Shown: positions 1 through 11,460, numbered from the stretch's first letter. The stretch is DNA of 64,000 nucleotides from Baylisascaris procyonis (GCA_037389465.1 JAZARR010000130.1:369501-433500), one strand, 5' to 3'. Numbers and translations: made by a program. Notes: generated by a model not told the origin, from the sequence alone.

Positions 1-1480
1 GATATATTTTAAATCGCTTCATGTGAATGATGAACTCACTAAACACTAATTGTTTTTTCGGGCGTTTGGCGCGAACTCCAGCGCTTCCATTTTGCGCTTC
101 ACGATCCCCTCCAGCTGTTTATGGCCTCTAGCGATGGATCGTAGGAGCAAAGTTCACGCCCTCCATTGCATGTTTATCCACCTGTCACTGTTATCCCACC
201 TTACGTCCCATAGATTGTTGCGTTTACATTGTTGAACGTTCTTTTGTTTTTCATACTATGCTTCAATTCCTTTCGTATGTTCCTGTAATGAACTTCGTTG
301 AAGCGGTGAGGCCGCCATGTTAGCTTTGAAATCTGCTTTCACTCGTTCGTTGGAATGTTAAGCGAAACAGCGTAGGTGTTAGAGCAGCGAAGCTGCGATC
401 ACGTTTCTGCGAAGCAGTGAAGCCGCCAAATTGCTTTTCTTTGGAATATTCTGGGAAGCGGTCGAGGTCATGGAGCAGTGAAGCTGCGGTTTCGTTTCAC
501 GTTGCACGCTGAGTTCGATTCGAGATTCCATCGGAGCGGTGAAGCCGCGAGTTTGGATTTTAAAGTTTCTTTAAGAATTTCTGTGCAATATTCCGCGAAG
601 CAGCCGAGCAGTTAAAGAAGGGAAGGTGCGTTCTGTTGAATATTATCGCAGATGGCAAAGCTGTTGAAGCAGGGAAGCTGCGATCGTGGTTCCGCGAAGC
701 GGCCTTAACTCGGTTCCAGATTTCGCCGATGCGGCGAAGACGCGAGGTTAGCTTTGAAAGTTTCTTACACATTTTTCTAATCCTGCGAAGCAGCCGAGTT
801 GGTTTATGGTGATTTCGATGTTTCATGGACGTAATTAATTCCCGACGTTCTTCATCTCTGTCTAATATTCTGCAAAGCAGGCAAGTTTTTGGAGCAGCGA
901 AGCTGCGATCTCGCTTTCGATATTCCGCCTGCGCTAAAATATTATTCATTCCCGAAGTTACGTATTTCGAAAAATGTTCCTAAGTGTTTAAATTTCTCTT
1001 CCATTATTTTGAAAAAACCCTCTCATCACTGTCGTGTGAGAGGGACGCCTGGGAAGAGTTCTCGCTCTCGATATTCCGCCTTCGTTAAGCGGCAGAGCGG
1101 CGAGGTTAGCTTTGAAAGTTTCTTACAGGTTTTCCTCTGGAATGTTCTGCGAAGAGCAGCGAAGCTGCGATCGTGAGTCCGCGAAGCGGCCTGAACTCGA
1201 TTCCAGATTTCGCCGAAGCGCCGAAGCCGCGAGGTTAGCTTCGAAAGTTTCTTACAGATTTTTCTAATTCTACAGATCTCACTTTGAATATTCTGCCTGC
1301 GTTAAAATTTACTCATTCTCGACGTTACACATTTCGAGGAAATTCGTAGGTGTTTAATTTCTTTGCCATTATGTTCAGGAATCCCCTCATCTGTTTCATC
1401 ATCTTACTAGCGTGTGAGAGGGACGCCTAGCTAGAGAATTAGAGAAAGAGAGGCTGGCATCGCGCCATCTCATCGTGCAC
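1..1480. repeat. GCGAAGC-rich repeat block, copy I
   Basis: This block is dense in short GC-rich motifs such as GCGAAGCAGCCGAG, GGAGCAGCGAAGCTGCGAT and GAAGCCGCGAGGTTAG, often with small self-complementary cores (GCAGC-GA-AGCTGC). They are spaced irregularly, tens of bases apart. The same sequence restarts at 13618, so this is one of two direct copies. Open frames run through it on both strands (for example 560-949 minus and 889-1176 plus), but they follow the motif periodicity and change between copies, so I do not call them genes. Function unknown. Confidence 0.75.
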
Positions 1481-2731
1481 CCCTACCCATAATAATTCGA
1501 TTTTCAGGTCCTAAACTGATTTAAAGAAGTAATGTAACTGAAGTAATAGAAAAAAATAGAAAGTGATAAAAAAGAGTTAATGTAATACGCTAGTCCATAT
1601 AATACAGAAGATCACTAATTATTTTCGCCTTTCGTCACCGTTATCTCTTTGAGAAGTGCATTTAGAGGTCCGGTTTTTTTTTTCCAATCTTCTTCTATGG
1701 GGACGGCGACGGGAGCTACACTTTTTCGTGTGGATTCTATCCTTTGTTCATGAGTTATTCCGGTCAGGTACCCGTTTTCATACTTAAGCATTTTTGCTTG
1801 TAAATTTTTGTGTTAGGGGAATCTTTAATTTCTTTTCTGCCATGGATTTGAGGCCTTAGGGCGCGTTTCCCAGCTGGGTGCAGGTTTGTGAAAAAAATTC
1901 TGGATATGAAAATTTTTCCGGAATTCTTCCAAAATCCACGTGGAGTAATACGGAAACGTTTATTATTTCGCCATTTTTTAAAATTTTTCTTAGATTTTCA
2001 TAGGACATCTTGGGAGGTTTGGTCTCGACTTGCCGCTGAAGGAAGGTTATGGATATTTGATAATCCGGAAGAGATATCCGTTGGGGGACAGGAAAACGGA
2101 TTTTTGCCCATATCTCGCTCACGGATGCATGAATCGGGGTGGAACTTTTTTTGTTTCCCATTATTTGAGAGTGGCTATTGGAGTTCTGAAAAAAGTTCCC
2201 CTAGGATTGAAAAAAGTTGGCGAATTGCCAACTTCATTTGTATAACTTTTTTCCTCTTCCTCGCACAGTTTTCTCATCTACTACAAGTTTTCATCTCTTT
2301 TCAAGCCGATTTCCACGATTTTCAGGACACTCGAAAAATTTTCTATTTTTGGCCATAACTTTTTAACGGTTCATTGGAGGGAGGCGCACGTTGCACCATT
2401 GGACGCCACAGGCGATTATTTTTCCAACATCTATAACATGCCTAGGCTATCTCCGCTGGAAGTCTTGGAAAACGCATCTCGTGGCGCGATAGTACGAAAA
2501 AGTGAGAGAGTCAGAGAAAGAAAATTACGCGCGTTTATAACTCGGCCAATTTTTGATGCATTTTGGTGGGAACTCCTTTGTTCGATTCAGTATCCAATTC
2601 TCTTTCGAACTGTGTATACATCTTGTGGGCTCTTTCGAAAGCGGACGAGAAAAGAATAAAAAATTAAATTTATAGTGTAACCTGATGGGGCGCGAATTTT
2701 TTTAGCATTAACTCCATCCAGAGCAAAGCAT

Positions 2732-2789
2732 GGGTCGAGGGGGACGGCAGTCCCCCTCCGGGGGTTCAGGGGGCGGAGCCCTCCCTGAC
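2732..2789 (+). repeat. GC-rich twin hairpin, copy 1
   Basis: The first hairpin has a GGGGGAC / GTCCCCC stem. A second GGGGGCGGAGCCC-type stem follows directly and ends in CCTGAC. Related copies lie at 6209-6243 (reverse complement), 8171-8231, 16034-16096, 19996-20050, 22311-22340 and 28936-28996. It is a strong fold in otherwise AT-rich sequence and sits at the same place in each unit. Role unknown. Confidence 0.75.
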
Positions 2790-4067
2790 TTCAATATAAG
2801 CGCTGAAAAAAAAAAGAATTTACTTCATAGGTTTGTATCGTCACTTCTTCCTGCGATCAACTTAGGTTCTATTTGCTTCTTCCTGCTGCATTGTTTTTCT
2901 TTGATTTACTCTTTGCACGCTTCTTCAATAATGTGTACTTTTTCAATTCATTTTTCGAATACTTGTTCACTTCAAAAATTAAAATATGTAAAATATCTAT
3001 TGAAATGAAATATATTTGAGATTTCGAAATTTTTTCTCCGCAACGGTTAGGTCTGCGGAAGGGCGATTTGCTTTTTTCGACACAGTTTTAAAAGCTCTAT
3101 CGAATGATGTATAGCTCATCGAACTTCGAGAGAAAAGTTGACAATCGAATCGACCGGCCAGAATTCCTGAAATGTCGATATTTGCGATTTGATCGTTCTC
3201 GTTCTCGGCCGCTGTTTCTTATACTGTTAAGCGGTTTCTTGTTCGTCATCAGCCCGCCAAGACCTCTCGAACTTCATATCGACAACCGCCGTAGGACAAA
3301 TAGCAGCGGACAAAAAAATTCCCAAAGATCGCAATTTTTGGATCCTAGTACAGGGAACTTTACGAAAAATATTTTTTGTCTCCAATTTCGATGTTTTTAG
3401 TATCAAACGATAGATCTCGATAAGCTCATCACGAATATGTGCACCATGTCCTGCCTTACGTCAAAAAAAGATAAACTATAGGTGTACGAATGTTGTTTTT
3501 TTTATATAAATGAACTGCAATTTATATTTCCGATTTTTTTCTCGGCAGCGGTGGCGCCTACGGCGCTGTGGATTGTTTCATTTAATACAACTTTCAAGCC
3601 CCTATCAAATGATATGTAGCTTGTTAAATTTCCAAACTACACTTCAGCATCAATCCACCGCCCAGAACTCCTGAAATCTCGATTTTTCCGATTTTGGGGG
3701 TTTTCGTTCTCGGCTGCTGTTTAATATCCTCCTAAACAGTTTCATGATTCGTCTTTAGCCCGCCGAAAGCTCTCGAACGGTTTATCGACTACGGCCGCAG
3801 GACAAACAGGAGCCGAGGCAAAAATGCCAAATATCGCAATTTTTCAATCGTCAGGGGTATGTATACAGGGAAAATTGAAAAAATATTTTTTCTCTCCGAT
3901 TTCGCTAATTTTGGTATCAAACGATAAATCTCGATGAGTTCATCACGAATATGTGCATACTGACTCTGTTTGTCAGCTTTTCGGGCAAATATAATTTATT
4001 CTTAGAGAGAGTCTACAGAGTCGCTGGGTGTGTCCATCACGCTGAGAGCTCATATTGCAACAGCTGT

Positions 4068-4121
4068 TGTAGCCGAGTGGTTATTGAGCGAGCTGCGAGA
4101 ACGGACTATGTTGGTTCAATT
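4068..4121 (+). repeat. tRNA-like module (A box and B box)
   Basis: The A-box-like GTAGCCGAGTGGTTA is followed about 40 bases later by the B-box-like TTGGTTCAAT. The T stem and acceptor stem do not pair, so this is not a working tRNA. Related modules lie at 4879-4929 (reverse complement), 10580-10640, 17932-17992 and 27130-27190, always next to the same downstream core sequence. It resembles the head of a tRNA-derived SINE that became part of the macro-repeat. Confidence 0.55.
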
Positions 4122-4262
4122 TTTCGATTTAAGTTAATCTTTCTCAGGTTCTTTGAATTAATCTTAATCTTTTTCGGTTCAACAGTAATAAGTTGGGTCC
4201 TCGATGTGCCAAACGGGGATCAAAGGGAGGGTCCGGTAGACAAAATTTGCAAAAATTGGATC

Positions 4263-4735
4263 TAGCTGCCTTTTACACGAAGCTATACATATCACACGTT
4301 TCCACGAATCCTAGTTGATGGATTTAAAAAAATCGCATCGAAATTGGTCCATTTCGAGCGGAGATATCTGACGGGACAGTTGAAAGGCACGTGCGGCGGC
4401 ACGCGAGCGGCTACGCCGTGCGCACGCGCCTTCACGCAGCCGTCACAACTTCGCCCACATCATGCGGAGCCAACCACTTAAGACCGCATCGAAATTCGTC
4501 TATCCGGAGCCGAGATATCCTCTTCGGTATTTGTTACTGCGCGTAGCACAACGTGCGGCGATGCTGCGCGCACACACCATGCCTTCGCACAGCACTGCAC
4601 AGCCATTTTCACCTTTCTCGTATTATGTTGAGTCCATATTCAAAACGGCATCCAAATTGGACCATTTAGAGTCGAGATACAATCCAAAACATTTATTCAA
4701 AGAACGTATCCACAATAAGTGCTGAATGCAATTTT
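4263..4735. repeat. Palindrome spacer / GC-rich core
   Basis: About 470 bases separate the two inverted arms. The spacer holds degenerate monomers of the type 'tatctcggctc...atgg.c.aatttcgat.cggttt' and GC-rich stretches around GTGCGCGCAGCATCGCCGCACG. The same core occurs near 10800-11450, 18130-18760, 27330-27760 and 29200-29900. No gene seen. Confidence 0.65.
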
Positions 4736-7226
4736 TGCAAATCTTTTGGACCGAACCCTCCCTCTGATCCCCGCCTGCTACATCGAGGACCCAACTAATC
4801 ACTGTTTTGAGAAAGAACCAGAACCAGAAAAAGATTAATTTAAATCGAAAAAGTGCAGCATCTACACCACGGGCGGCATTGAACCAAATTAACCCGTACT
4901 CGCAGCTCGCTCACTAACCACTCGGCTACAACAGCTGTTCCACTATGAGCTCTCAGCGCGATCAATATACTCCAGCGACTCTGTGCACCCTCTCTAGGAA
5001 TAAATAATATTTACCCGAAAACATGACAAACAGAGCCAGTATGCATATATTCGTGATGAACTCATCGAGATCTATCGTTTGATGTCAAAACCATCGAAAT
5101 CGGAGAAGAAAAATATTTTTTTCAAATTTTCTCCCTGACAATTGAAAAATTGCGATTTTTGGCTTTTTTTTTCTTGGCTCGGCTTCGCCCTACGGCGGCA
5201 ATCCATGCACCGTTCGAGAGGGCTCACCGAGCTGATCACAAATCAAGAAACCGTTTAGCGCCGTATTAAACAGCACTCGAGAACGAGAACCCCCGAAATC
5301 GCAAAAATCGAGATTTCAGAAACTCTGACCGGTTGATTCGATTTTGAACTTTTCTCCCGGCATCTAACAATGTATACATCATTCGATAGAGCCTTGAAAG
5401 TTGTATTGAACGAAACAATCCTCAGCGCCGTAACCGTCACCGTTGCCGGAAAAAAAGGGAACTATTAACTGCAGTTCATTTGTATAAAAATACACCATTC
5501 GCACACCTAAGTTTCCCTTTTTTTCACGTGAGGCAGGACATAGTGCACGTATTCGTGATGAGCTCATCAAAGTCTATCGTTTGGCACCAAATTCGTCGAA
5601 ATTGGGGACAAAAAATATTTTTCGAAAAGTTCCCTGTACTAACCCCCTTACCATTGAAAAAATTGCGATCTTTGGCATTTTTTTCTCGGCGTGGGTTCGC
5701 CCTACGGCGGTACGGCATACAGCTTCGAGAGGGCTTACCGAGCTGATCACAAATCAGGAAACTGTTTAGCGCGATATTAAACAGCGTCCGAGAACGAAAA
5801 CCACCGAAATCGCAAAAATCGAGATTTCAGAAATTCTGGCCGGTCGATTCGACTTTCAAATTTTCTCTCGAAATTTGATAACCTATATGTTGTTCGATAG
5901 AGCTTTTAAAACTGTGTCGAAAAAAGCAAATCGCTCCTCCGTAGACGTAATCGTTGCGGAGAAAAAAATTCCGAAGTCTCCGATTCAGTATATTTCAATA
6001 GAAATTTCACTTATTTTAATTCTTTAAGTGAACAAATATTCGAAAAATGAATTCAAAAAATACACATTATTGAAGAAGGATGCAAAAAATAAATGAAAAA
6101 AAAAGAATGCAGCAGGAAGAAGCAAATAGAAACTATGTTGATCGCAGGAAGAAGTGACGATACGAACCTATGGAGTAAATATTTTTTTTATTTCAGTACT
6201 TAAATTAAGGTCAGGGGGGGCTGCCGCCCGCCTCGACCCCCTGCTTTCGTCTGGATGCAGTTGTTGCTGTGAAAAAAATTCGCGCCCCATTATGTTACAC
6301 TATAAATTTAATTTTTATTTTTTTCTCATCTACTCTTCAGAAAAACCCACAATGTGTATACGTCGTTCATAAGAGAATTAAATACTGATTGGAATAAAAA
6401 AAATCCCATTAAAATCCATCAAAAACTTGCCGAGTTATAAACGCGCGTAACTTCTTTTCTCTGGCTCTCTCACTTTTGCGTACTATCTCGCCACCAGATG
6501 CGTTTTCCAATATTTCCATCGGAGATAACGTAGGCATGTTATATACCGTTGGAAAGCAAATCGCCTGCGGCGTCCAATGGGACGACGTGCGCGTCTCTCC
6601 GATGAACCATAAAAAAGTTATGGCCAAAAACAAAAAATTTTTCGAGTGTCCTGAAAAGCGTGGATCGGAGCAAAACCCAAGTGATATATTTGAAATAGGC
6701 TTGAGAAGAGATGAAAACTTGTAGTAGATGAGAAAACTGTGCCAGCAACAGGAAAAAAGTTATAAAAATGAAGTTGGCAATTTGCCAACTTTTTTCAATC
6801 CTAGGGGAACTTTTTTTCAGGATTCTAGTAGCCACTCCCAAATAATGGGAAGCAAAAAAACTGCACCCCGATTGGTTTATCCAGGAGCGAGATATCGCCA
6901 AAAATCAATTTTCCGGTTCCCCAACGGATATCTCTTCCGGATTATCAAATATCCATAATTTTTCTTCAGCGATAAGTGGGGACCGAACGTTCCAAGAGGT
7001 CCTATGGAAATCTAACGAAAGTTCCAAAAAATAACGAAATAATAAACGTTTCCGGATTACTTCCCATACATTATGAAAGAATTCCGGAAAAATTTTCATA
7101 TCCAGAATTTTTTTCACAAATCCGCACCCATCTCGAAAAATGTCTCCGGAACGCGTAAAGACAATGAAAAAAGGAAATCAAAAATCTAGCTAAGAGACAA
7201 AAAGTTTTAAAGAAAAATGCTTAAGT
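4736..7226 (-). repeat. Right arm of the large palindrome (inverted macro-repeat)
   Basis: Read on the minus strand, this follows the left arm in the same block order: the core edge with GGGAGGGT, the tRNA-like module (4879-4929), the AAACGATAGATCTCGATGAGC blocks, the GC twin hairpin (6209-6243), the TTGGCAATTTGCCAA palindrome (6772-6791) and the CATACTTAAGCATTTTT block near 7205-7225. The arms have diverged by substitutions and small indels. Open frames inside are mirror copies of those in other units and are not called as genes. Confidence 0.75.
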
Positions 7227-7882
7227 ATGAAAAAATATTTAAACCGGATTATTTCCGGAATTCACTCAACAACATATGACCAAAAACTAACGGTCACGTT
7301 TCCACCTGATCCTGAACACTCGTGCAAAAAATCGGTTGAAAATGCGCAAACCATGACGAGATATCGTTGGAGAAAGCAAAAAATAAGTTAGTGGTCTTCT
7401 CTCTATATATAAGAAGCTATATATGGTTTGATAGAAACTTGCAAGTTGCGTTAGATGAAGTAATCCTCAGCGCCGTAGGCGTCACCGTTGCCGAGAAAAA
7501 AAAATCGGAAATATAAATTACAGTTCACTTATATAAAAATACAACATTCGCACACCTACAGTTTCCCTTTTTTTCACGTTAGGGAGGACATAATGCACAT
7601 ATCCGTGATCAGCTCATCAAATTCTATCGTATGATACCAAAAACATCGAAATTGGAGACAAAAAGTATTTTTCGAAAAGTTCCCTGTACTACCCCCCTAG
7701 GATCCAAAAATTGCGATTTTTGGGGAATCTTTTTCTCGGCTCCTATTTGTTCTACGGCGATAATCCGTACATCGTTCGAGAAGTCTCGGCGGGCTCATGA
7801 GGCACCGAAAAACCGCTTAACAGCATGTGAAACAGCGGTCGAGAACGAGAACCACCAAAATCGCAAAAATCGAGATTTCAGA
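7227..7882 (-). repeat. Rearranged inverted repeat fragments
   Basis: From about 7431 the sequence is a reverse-complement piece of the unit body (the GCGCCGTAGGCGTCACCG block and the GAGCTCATC block). It ends abruptly at about 7882, where a directly oriented piece begins at CTATCTCCGCTGGAGG. The stretch 7227-7430 is AT-rich with only weak likeness to the unit. No gene seen. Confidence 0.55.
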
Positions 7883-9133
7883 AATGCTATCTCCGCTGGA
7901 GGTCTTGGAAAACGCGTCTGGCGGCGAGATAGTACGAAAAAGTGAGAGAGTCAGAGAAAAAAAATTACGCGCGTTTATAACTCGGCCAATTTTTGATGCA
8001 TTTTGATGGGAACTGCTTTGTTCGATTCAGTATTCAATTCTCTTTGGAACTGTGTATACATCTTGTGGGCTCTTTCGAAAGCGGACGAGAAAAGAATAAA
8101 AAATTAAATTTATAGTGTAACCTGATGGGGCGCGAATTTTTTTTAGCATTCACTCCATCCAGAGCAAAGCAGGGGGTCGAGGGGGGCGCTAGCCCCCCCG
8201 CGGCGGGGCTCAGGGGAGCGGAGCCCCCTGACATCAATATAAGTAGTGAAATAAAAAAATATTTACTTCATAGGTTCGCATCGTCGCTTCTTCCTGCGAT
8301 CAGCATAGGTTCCATTTGCTTCTTCCTGCTGCATTCTTTTTCTTCCATTTATTTTTTGCATGCTTCTTCAATAATGTGTACTTTTTGAATTCATTTTTCG
8401 AACGTAAAAAATTTCTGTTGACTATATAAAAATTTCTATTGAAATGTACTATATTTGAGATTTCGAAATTTTTTTCTCCCCAACGGCTACGGAAGGGCGA
8501 TTTGTTTTTTTCGACACAGTTTTAAAAGCTCTATCGAACAACATCTAGGTTATCAAATTTCGAGAGAAAATTTGAAAGTCGAATCGACCGGCCAGAATTC
8601 CTGAAATCTCGATTTTTGCGATTTCGGGGGTTCCCCTCCTCGGATGCTGTTTAATATCGCGCTAAACGGTTTCCTGTTTTGTGATCAGCTCGGTAAGCGC
8701 TCTCGAGCGGTGCATGCACTACCGCCATAGGACAAATAGGAACCGAGAAAAAAAGCTTAAAATCGCAATTTTTCAGTGGTGAAAGTTCCCTATACTACCC
8801 CCTAGGATCCAAAAATTGCGGTTTTTGGGGAATCTTGTTTTTTTTTCGCAATTTTTTTTCGCAAATATCGCAATTTTTCAATGGTACAGAGAACTTTTCG
8901 AAAAATACTTTTTGTCTCCAATTTCGATGAGTTCGTGCCAAACGATAGACTTTGATGAGCTCATCACGAATATGTGCATTATTTCCTGCCTAACGTGAAA
9001 AAACTGAAACTGTAGGTGTGCGAATGTTGTATTTTTATATAAATGAACCGCAATTTATATTTCCGATCTTTTTTCTCGGCAACGGTGACGCCTACTGCGC
9101 TGGGGATTGTTTCGTTCAATGCAACTTTCAAGC
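7883..9133 (+). repeat. Partial direct macro-repeat unit
   Basis: This follows U1 from the CTATCTCCGCTGGA block through the GC twin hairpin (8171-8231), the body and the CAACGGTGACGCCTAC block. It is cut at 9133 by the solo LTR and resumes at 10172 with CTCTATCAAATGATATAT. The uninterrupted version of this junction can be read near 20860-20885. No gene seen. Confidence 0.7.
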
Positions 9134-9137
9134 TGTC

Positions 9138-9458
9138 GCGAACATTCGCAAAAGCGTTACATCTATTTACGATACCGATGCAGCCGGCGAACCGGAAATG
9201 TCAATCAGAGAAAGCATCATGACTAACATAAGAAGGGCAAATCACAACGAATACAGTCACTAGCGATAAATGCTAATTCACCTTTGAGCAACCATAAAGC
9301 GAATATTCGCGAAAGCGTTACGTCTGCTTACGATACCGATGCAGCTGGAGAGCCGGAGATGTCAATCAAGGAGGGCATCATGAATGGCGTAAGAAGAGCA
9401 AATCACGACGAATACACTGACTATCGCTAAATGCTAATTTACCGATAAGCAACTATGA
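9138..9458 (+). repeat. Tandem ~160-bp coding-like repeat inside the LTR
   Basis: Two direct copies (about 9138-9296 and 9299-9458) each encode the pattern ANIR.SV, then YDTDAAGEPEMSI, then RRANH.EY, followed by a stop (TAG at 9260; TAA after DYR near 9430). Many differences between the copies fall at third codon positions and are silent, which suggests the segment was under protein constraint at some time. I do not recognise the peptide. It could be the C-terminal end of an element protein caught within the LTR. Confidence 0.6.
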
Positions 9459-9799
9459 ATAACACCAGATGCGCCGCTCATGACGCCCTCATCCGTTCAT
9501 GCCTCTCACAAGCTTAAATCGCTCATTCAGCTCGCCCAATAACCGACAGTGAAGACGCATTGGGCTCAGCTTCTCATATATTTCGACCGAATTCTTCATT
9601 TAACTCTTAGCTTATGTATTTGTTCAGTCAATCCTCTGGTAAAAACTGCTCGTACCATTTGTGTTACGAATGGTCACTAGACCTACAATCTCTCTACTCC
9701 AGATATCAGCTTTTACTAGACCTATTTGAAGTCCCAATGATTCACTATATCAGTTTACTTGTTCTGTCGCATATCGCTTTGTTGTTTACTCGAATATAA

Positions 9800-9821
9800 G
9801 GTTTAATTACCCAAGTTTGAG
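9800..9821 (+). other. Exact nematode SL1 spliced-leader sequence
   Basis: The 22 bases start GGTTTAATTACC and end AGTTTGAG, identical to the SL1 leader conserved across nematodes. A GT follows directly (GTCCGACGGG), as at an SL RNA donor, although the usual GTAAAC context is absent. CAAACTTGGG lies about 45 bases downstream and can pair with CCCAAGTTTG of the leader. I see no AATTTTGG-like Sm site in the next ~110 bases and no 5S rRNA nearby, so this is probably not a normal SL RNA gene. Confidence 0.8.
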
Positions 9822-10171
9822 GTCCGACGGGTGGCGAGCCCGCAGTACCAAGCAACCAAACTTGGGACGAAAACGGTGACCGATCCAAGGGGGCGCAAGT
9901 GGACGAGCCCGCGATGATGGTCACATTGTGCCACTGAAACGATGAACTTGTATTGTGAAGCTGTTGTATTGTAACCTCATCTGTATTTGTGCTTATTCGT
10001 TCATAAACACTACTACGACTGTGTTTTCGCTTGTATACTCGCGGAGGACCCAACCGATCAGTTAAAGTTTATTGACTCCCAACCAGTCAATACCAAACCA
10101 CCTGCTGCTCCCAACGAAACCAAATCGTCTGCTGTTCACTACAAAATACATTTGCTGTTCCCTACACAAGC

Positions 10172-11460
10172 CTCTATCAAATGATATATAGCTTGTTAAA
10201 TTTCGAGAGAAAAATTTAAAACCGAATCGACCGGCGAGAATTTCTGAAATCTCGATTTTTGCGATTTTGATGGTTCTCGTTTTCGGTGGCTGTCTCACAG
10301 AGTGTTAAGCGGTCTCTTGATTTCTGATCAGCTCGGTAAGCCCTCTCGAACGGTGCATAGATTACCGCCGTAGGGCGAACCCGAGCAGAGAAGAAAAATG
10401 CCAAAAATCGCGATTTTTCAATCGTAAGGGTACCAAACGATAAATCTCGATGACCTCATCACGAATATATGCAAATTCTCTCGGGTCCTTATGTTTTCGG
10501 AGAAATATGCGTTATTCAGGAGAGGGGCACAGACTCACCGGGGTATGTCACTCGCAGTGAGAGCCTGATTTGCAGAGGTAGGTGTGGCCTATTGGTTAGC
10601 ACAGCGAGCTATGGGTGCGGGCTATGCTGTTTCAATGCCCGTAGTTGTTTAGCTGCTGCAAGCTTCGAATTTCAATTTCTTTTTCATGGTTTTTTCTCAA
10701 AAAGTGATTCGTTCGGTCCAGGCTATAGCGGACGGGGTTGGGAGGGAGGGTCTCAGTACAGAAATTTGCGGATAATGCATTCGGTACTCACTCTGGATAG
10801 CTTTTGAATAAATACTTTGGGTTATATCTCGGCTCTAAATGGTCCAATTTCGATACGTGTTGCATATTAAAGTCAGCATAACGGGAGAAAGGTGAAACTT
10901 GTTGTGCAGAGCAGCGCAGACTGAATTTGTGCGCGCAGCATCGCCGCACGTGGTGCTACGCGCAGTATCAAATGTCGAGGTAGATATCTCGGTTCCGGGC
11001 GGACGAATTTTGATACGGTTTCGAGCGACTCGCTCCGCATGACGTGGGCCAGGGCGTTGTGCGTGCGAGGAGTTGCGCTCGCTCGCTACCTGTCCCAACT
11101 AACATCTCCGCTGCACGTGGACCAATTTCAATTGAATCGGTGAAGTAGGACGTGTAGATGAGTGTAATATGTATGGCTTCGCGTAAAGTGAGCCGAAGGC
11201 GCGAGTCTGTTGTGCAGTCCTTGGTCTTCTATGGTTGCGAGCGCCGAAGGCGCGAGTCTCTTATGTAGTGTTTCGTCTCCTGTGCTTGCGAGCGCCGAAA
11301 CCGCGAGTCTGCTATGCAGTGGTTCGTCTTCTATGCTTGCGAGCGCCGAAGGCGCGAGCGTGTTGCGATATAGGGCGCGTTCGTTGTTCTGCGCGCCGAC
11401 AAGCTATCGCATGTGATATCTCAACCCCAGATGGACGATTTTTAGTTCGCTTTTCTTGCC
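10172..11460 (+). repeat. Macro-repeat tail, tRNA-like module and GC-rich core
   Basis: The unit interrupted by the solo LTR resumes here. It shows the CTCGATGACCTCATCACG block, the tRNA-like module (10580-10640), the GGCGGAGGG-like edge, then monomers of 'tatctcggctc...atggtccaatttcgat' and a ~50-bp minisatellite. The same order of blocks is present at 17830-18760 and 27010-27760. No gene seen. Confidence 0.65.
11172..11360 (+). repeat. ~50-bp minisatellite with GCGCCGAAGGCGC palindromes
   Basis: The palindromic core (A/G)GCGCCGAAGGCGCGAG appears near 11191 (shortened), 11237, 11288 (as GCGCCGAAACCGCG) and 11338, that is every 50-51 bases. The intervals share TTCTATG.TTGCGAGC and a GTCTGTTGTGCAGT-like stretch. 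Shorter versions lie at about 18583-18650 and 29695-29870. Open frames through it reflect the period. Confidence 0.7.

Larger units (their letters stand above)
1608..4262 (+). repeat. Macro-repeat unit U1 (left arm of a large palindrome)
   Basis: The unit starts at a header around GAAGATCACTAATTATTTT that recurs at 14883, 18843, 21163 and 27777. From about 1788 to 4262 the same sequence reappears in reverse complement at about 4736-7226. It contains the 20-bp TTGGC palindrome (2215-2234), the GC twin hairpin (2732-2789), body blocks with 'ataactcggccaatttttgatg'-type motifs, and the tRNA-like module (4068-4121). No coding signal holds up between copies. Confidence 0.8.
9134..10166 (+). mobile_element. 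Solo LTR containing an SL1 spliced-leader sequence
   Basis: This 1033-bp block begins TGTCGCG and ends CCTACA, the TG...CA termini of LTRs. It is flanked by the 5-bp direct repeat CAAGC (9129-9133 and 10167-10171). The surrounding repeat runs straight through at a paralogous site near 20860-20885, which shows the empty target. Inside are two tandem ~160-bp coding-like repeats (9134-9458), an AT-rich stretch and an exact SL1 22-mer (9800-9821). I see no internal region or second LTR, so a solo LTR left by recombination is the simplest reading. The orientation is inferred from the SL1 strand. The family is not identified. Confidence 0.75.

Noticed and set aside
560..1176. Overlapping 129-aa (minus) and 95-aa (plus) frames in the GCGAAGC block
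   Set aside because: Both are products of the short repeat motif; the copy at 13618 breaks them differently.
9800..9910. Functional SL1 RNA gene
   Set aside because: The leader is exact, but there is no canonical GTAAAC donor context, no visible Sm site and no 5S rRNA linkage, and it lies within an LTR-bounded insertion.
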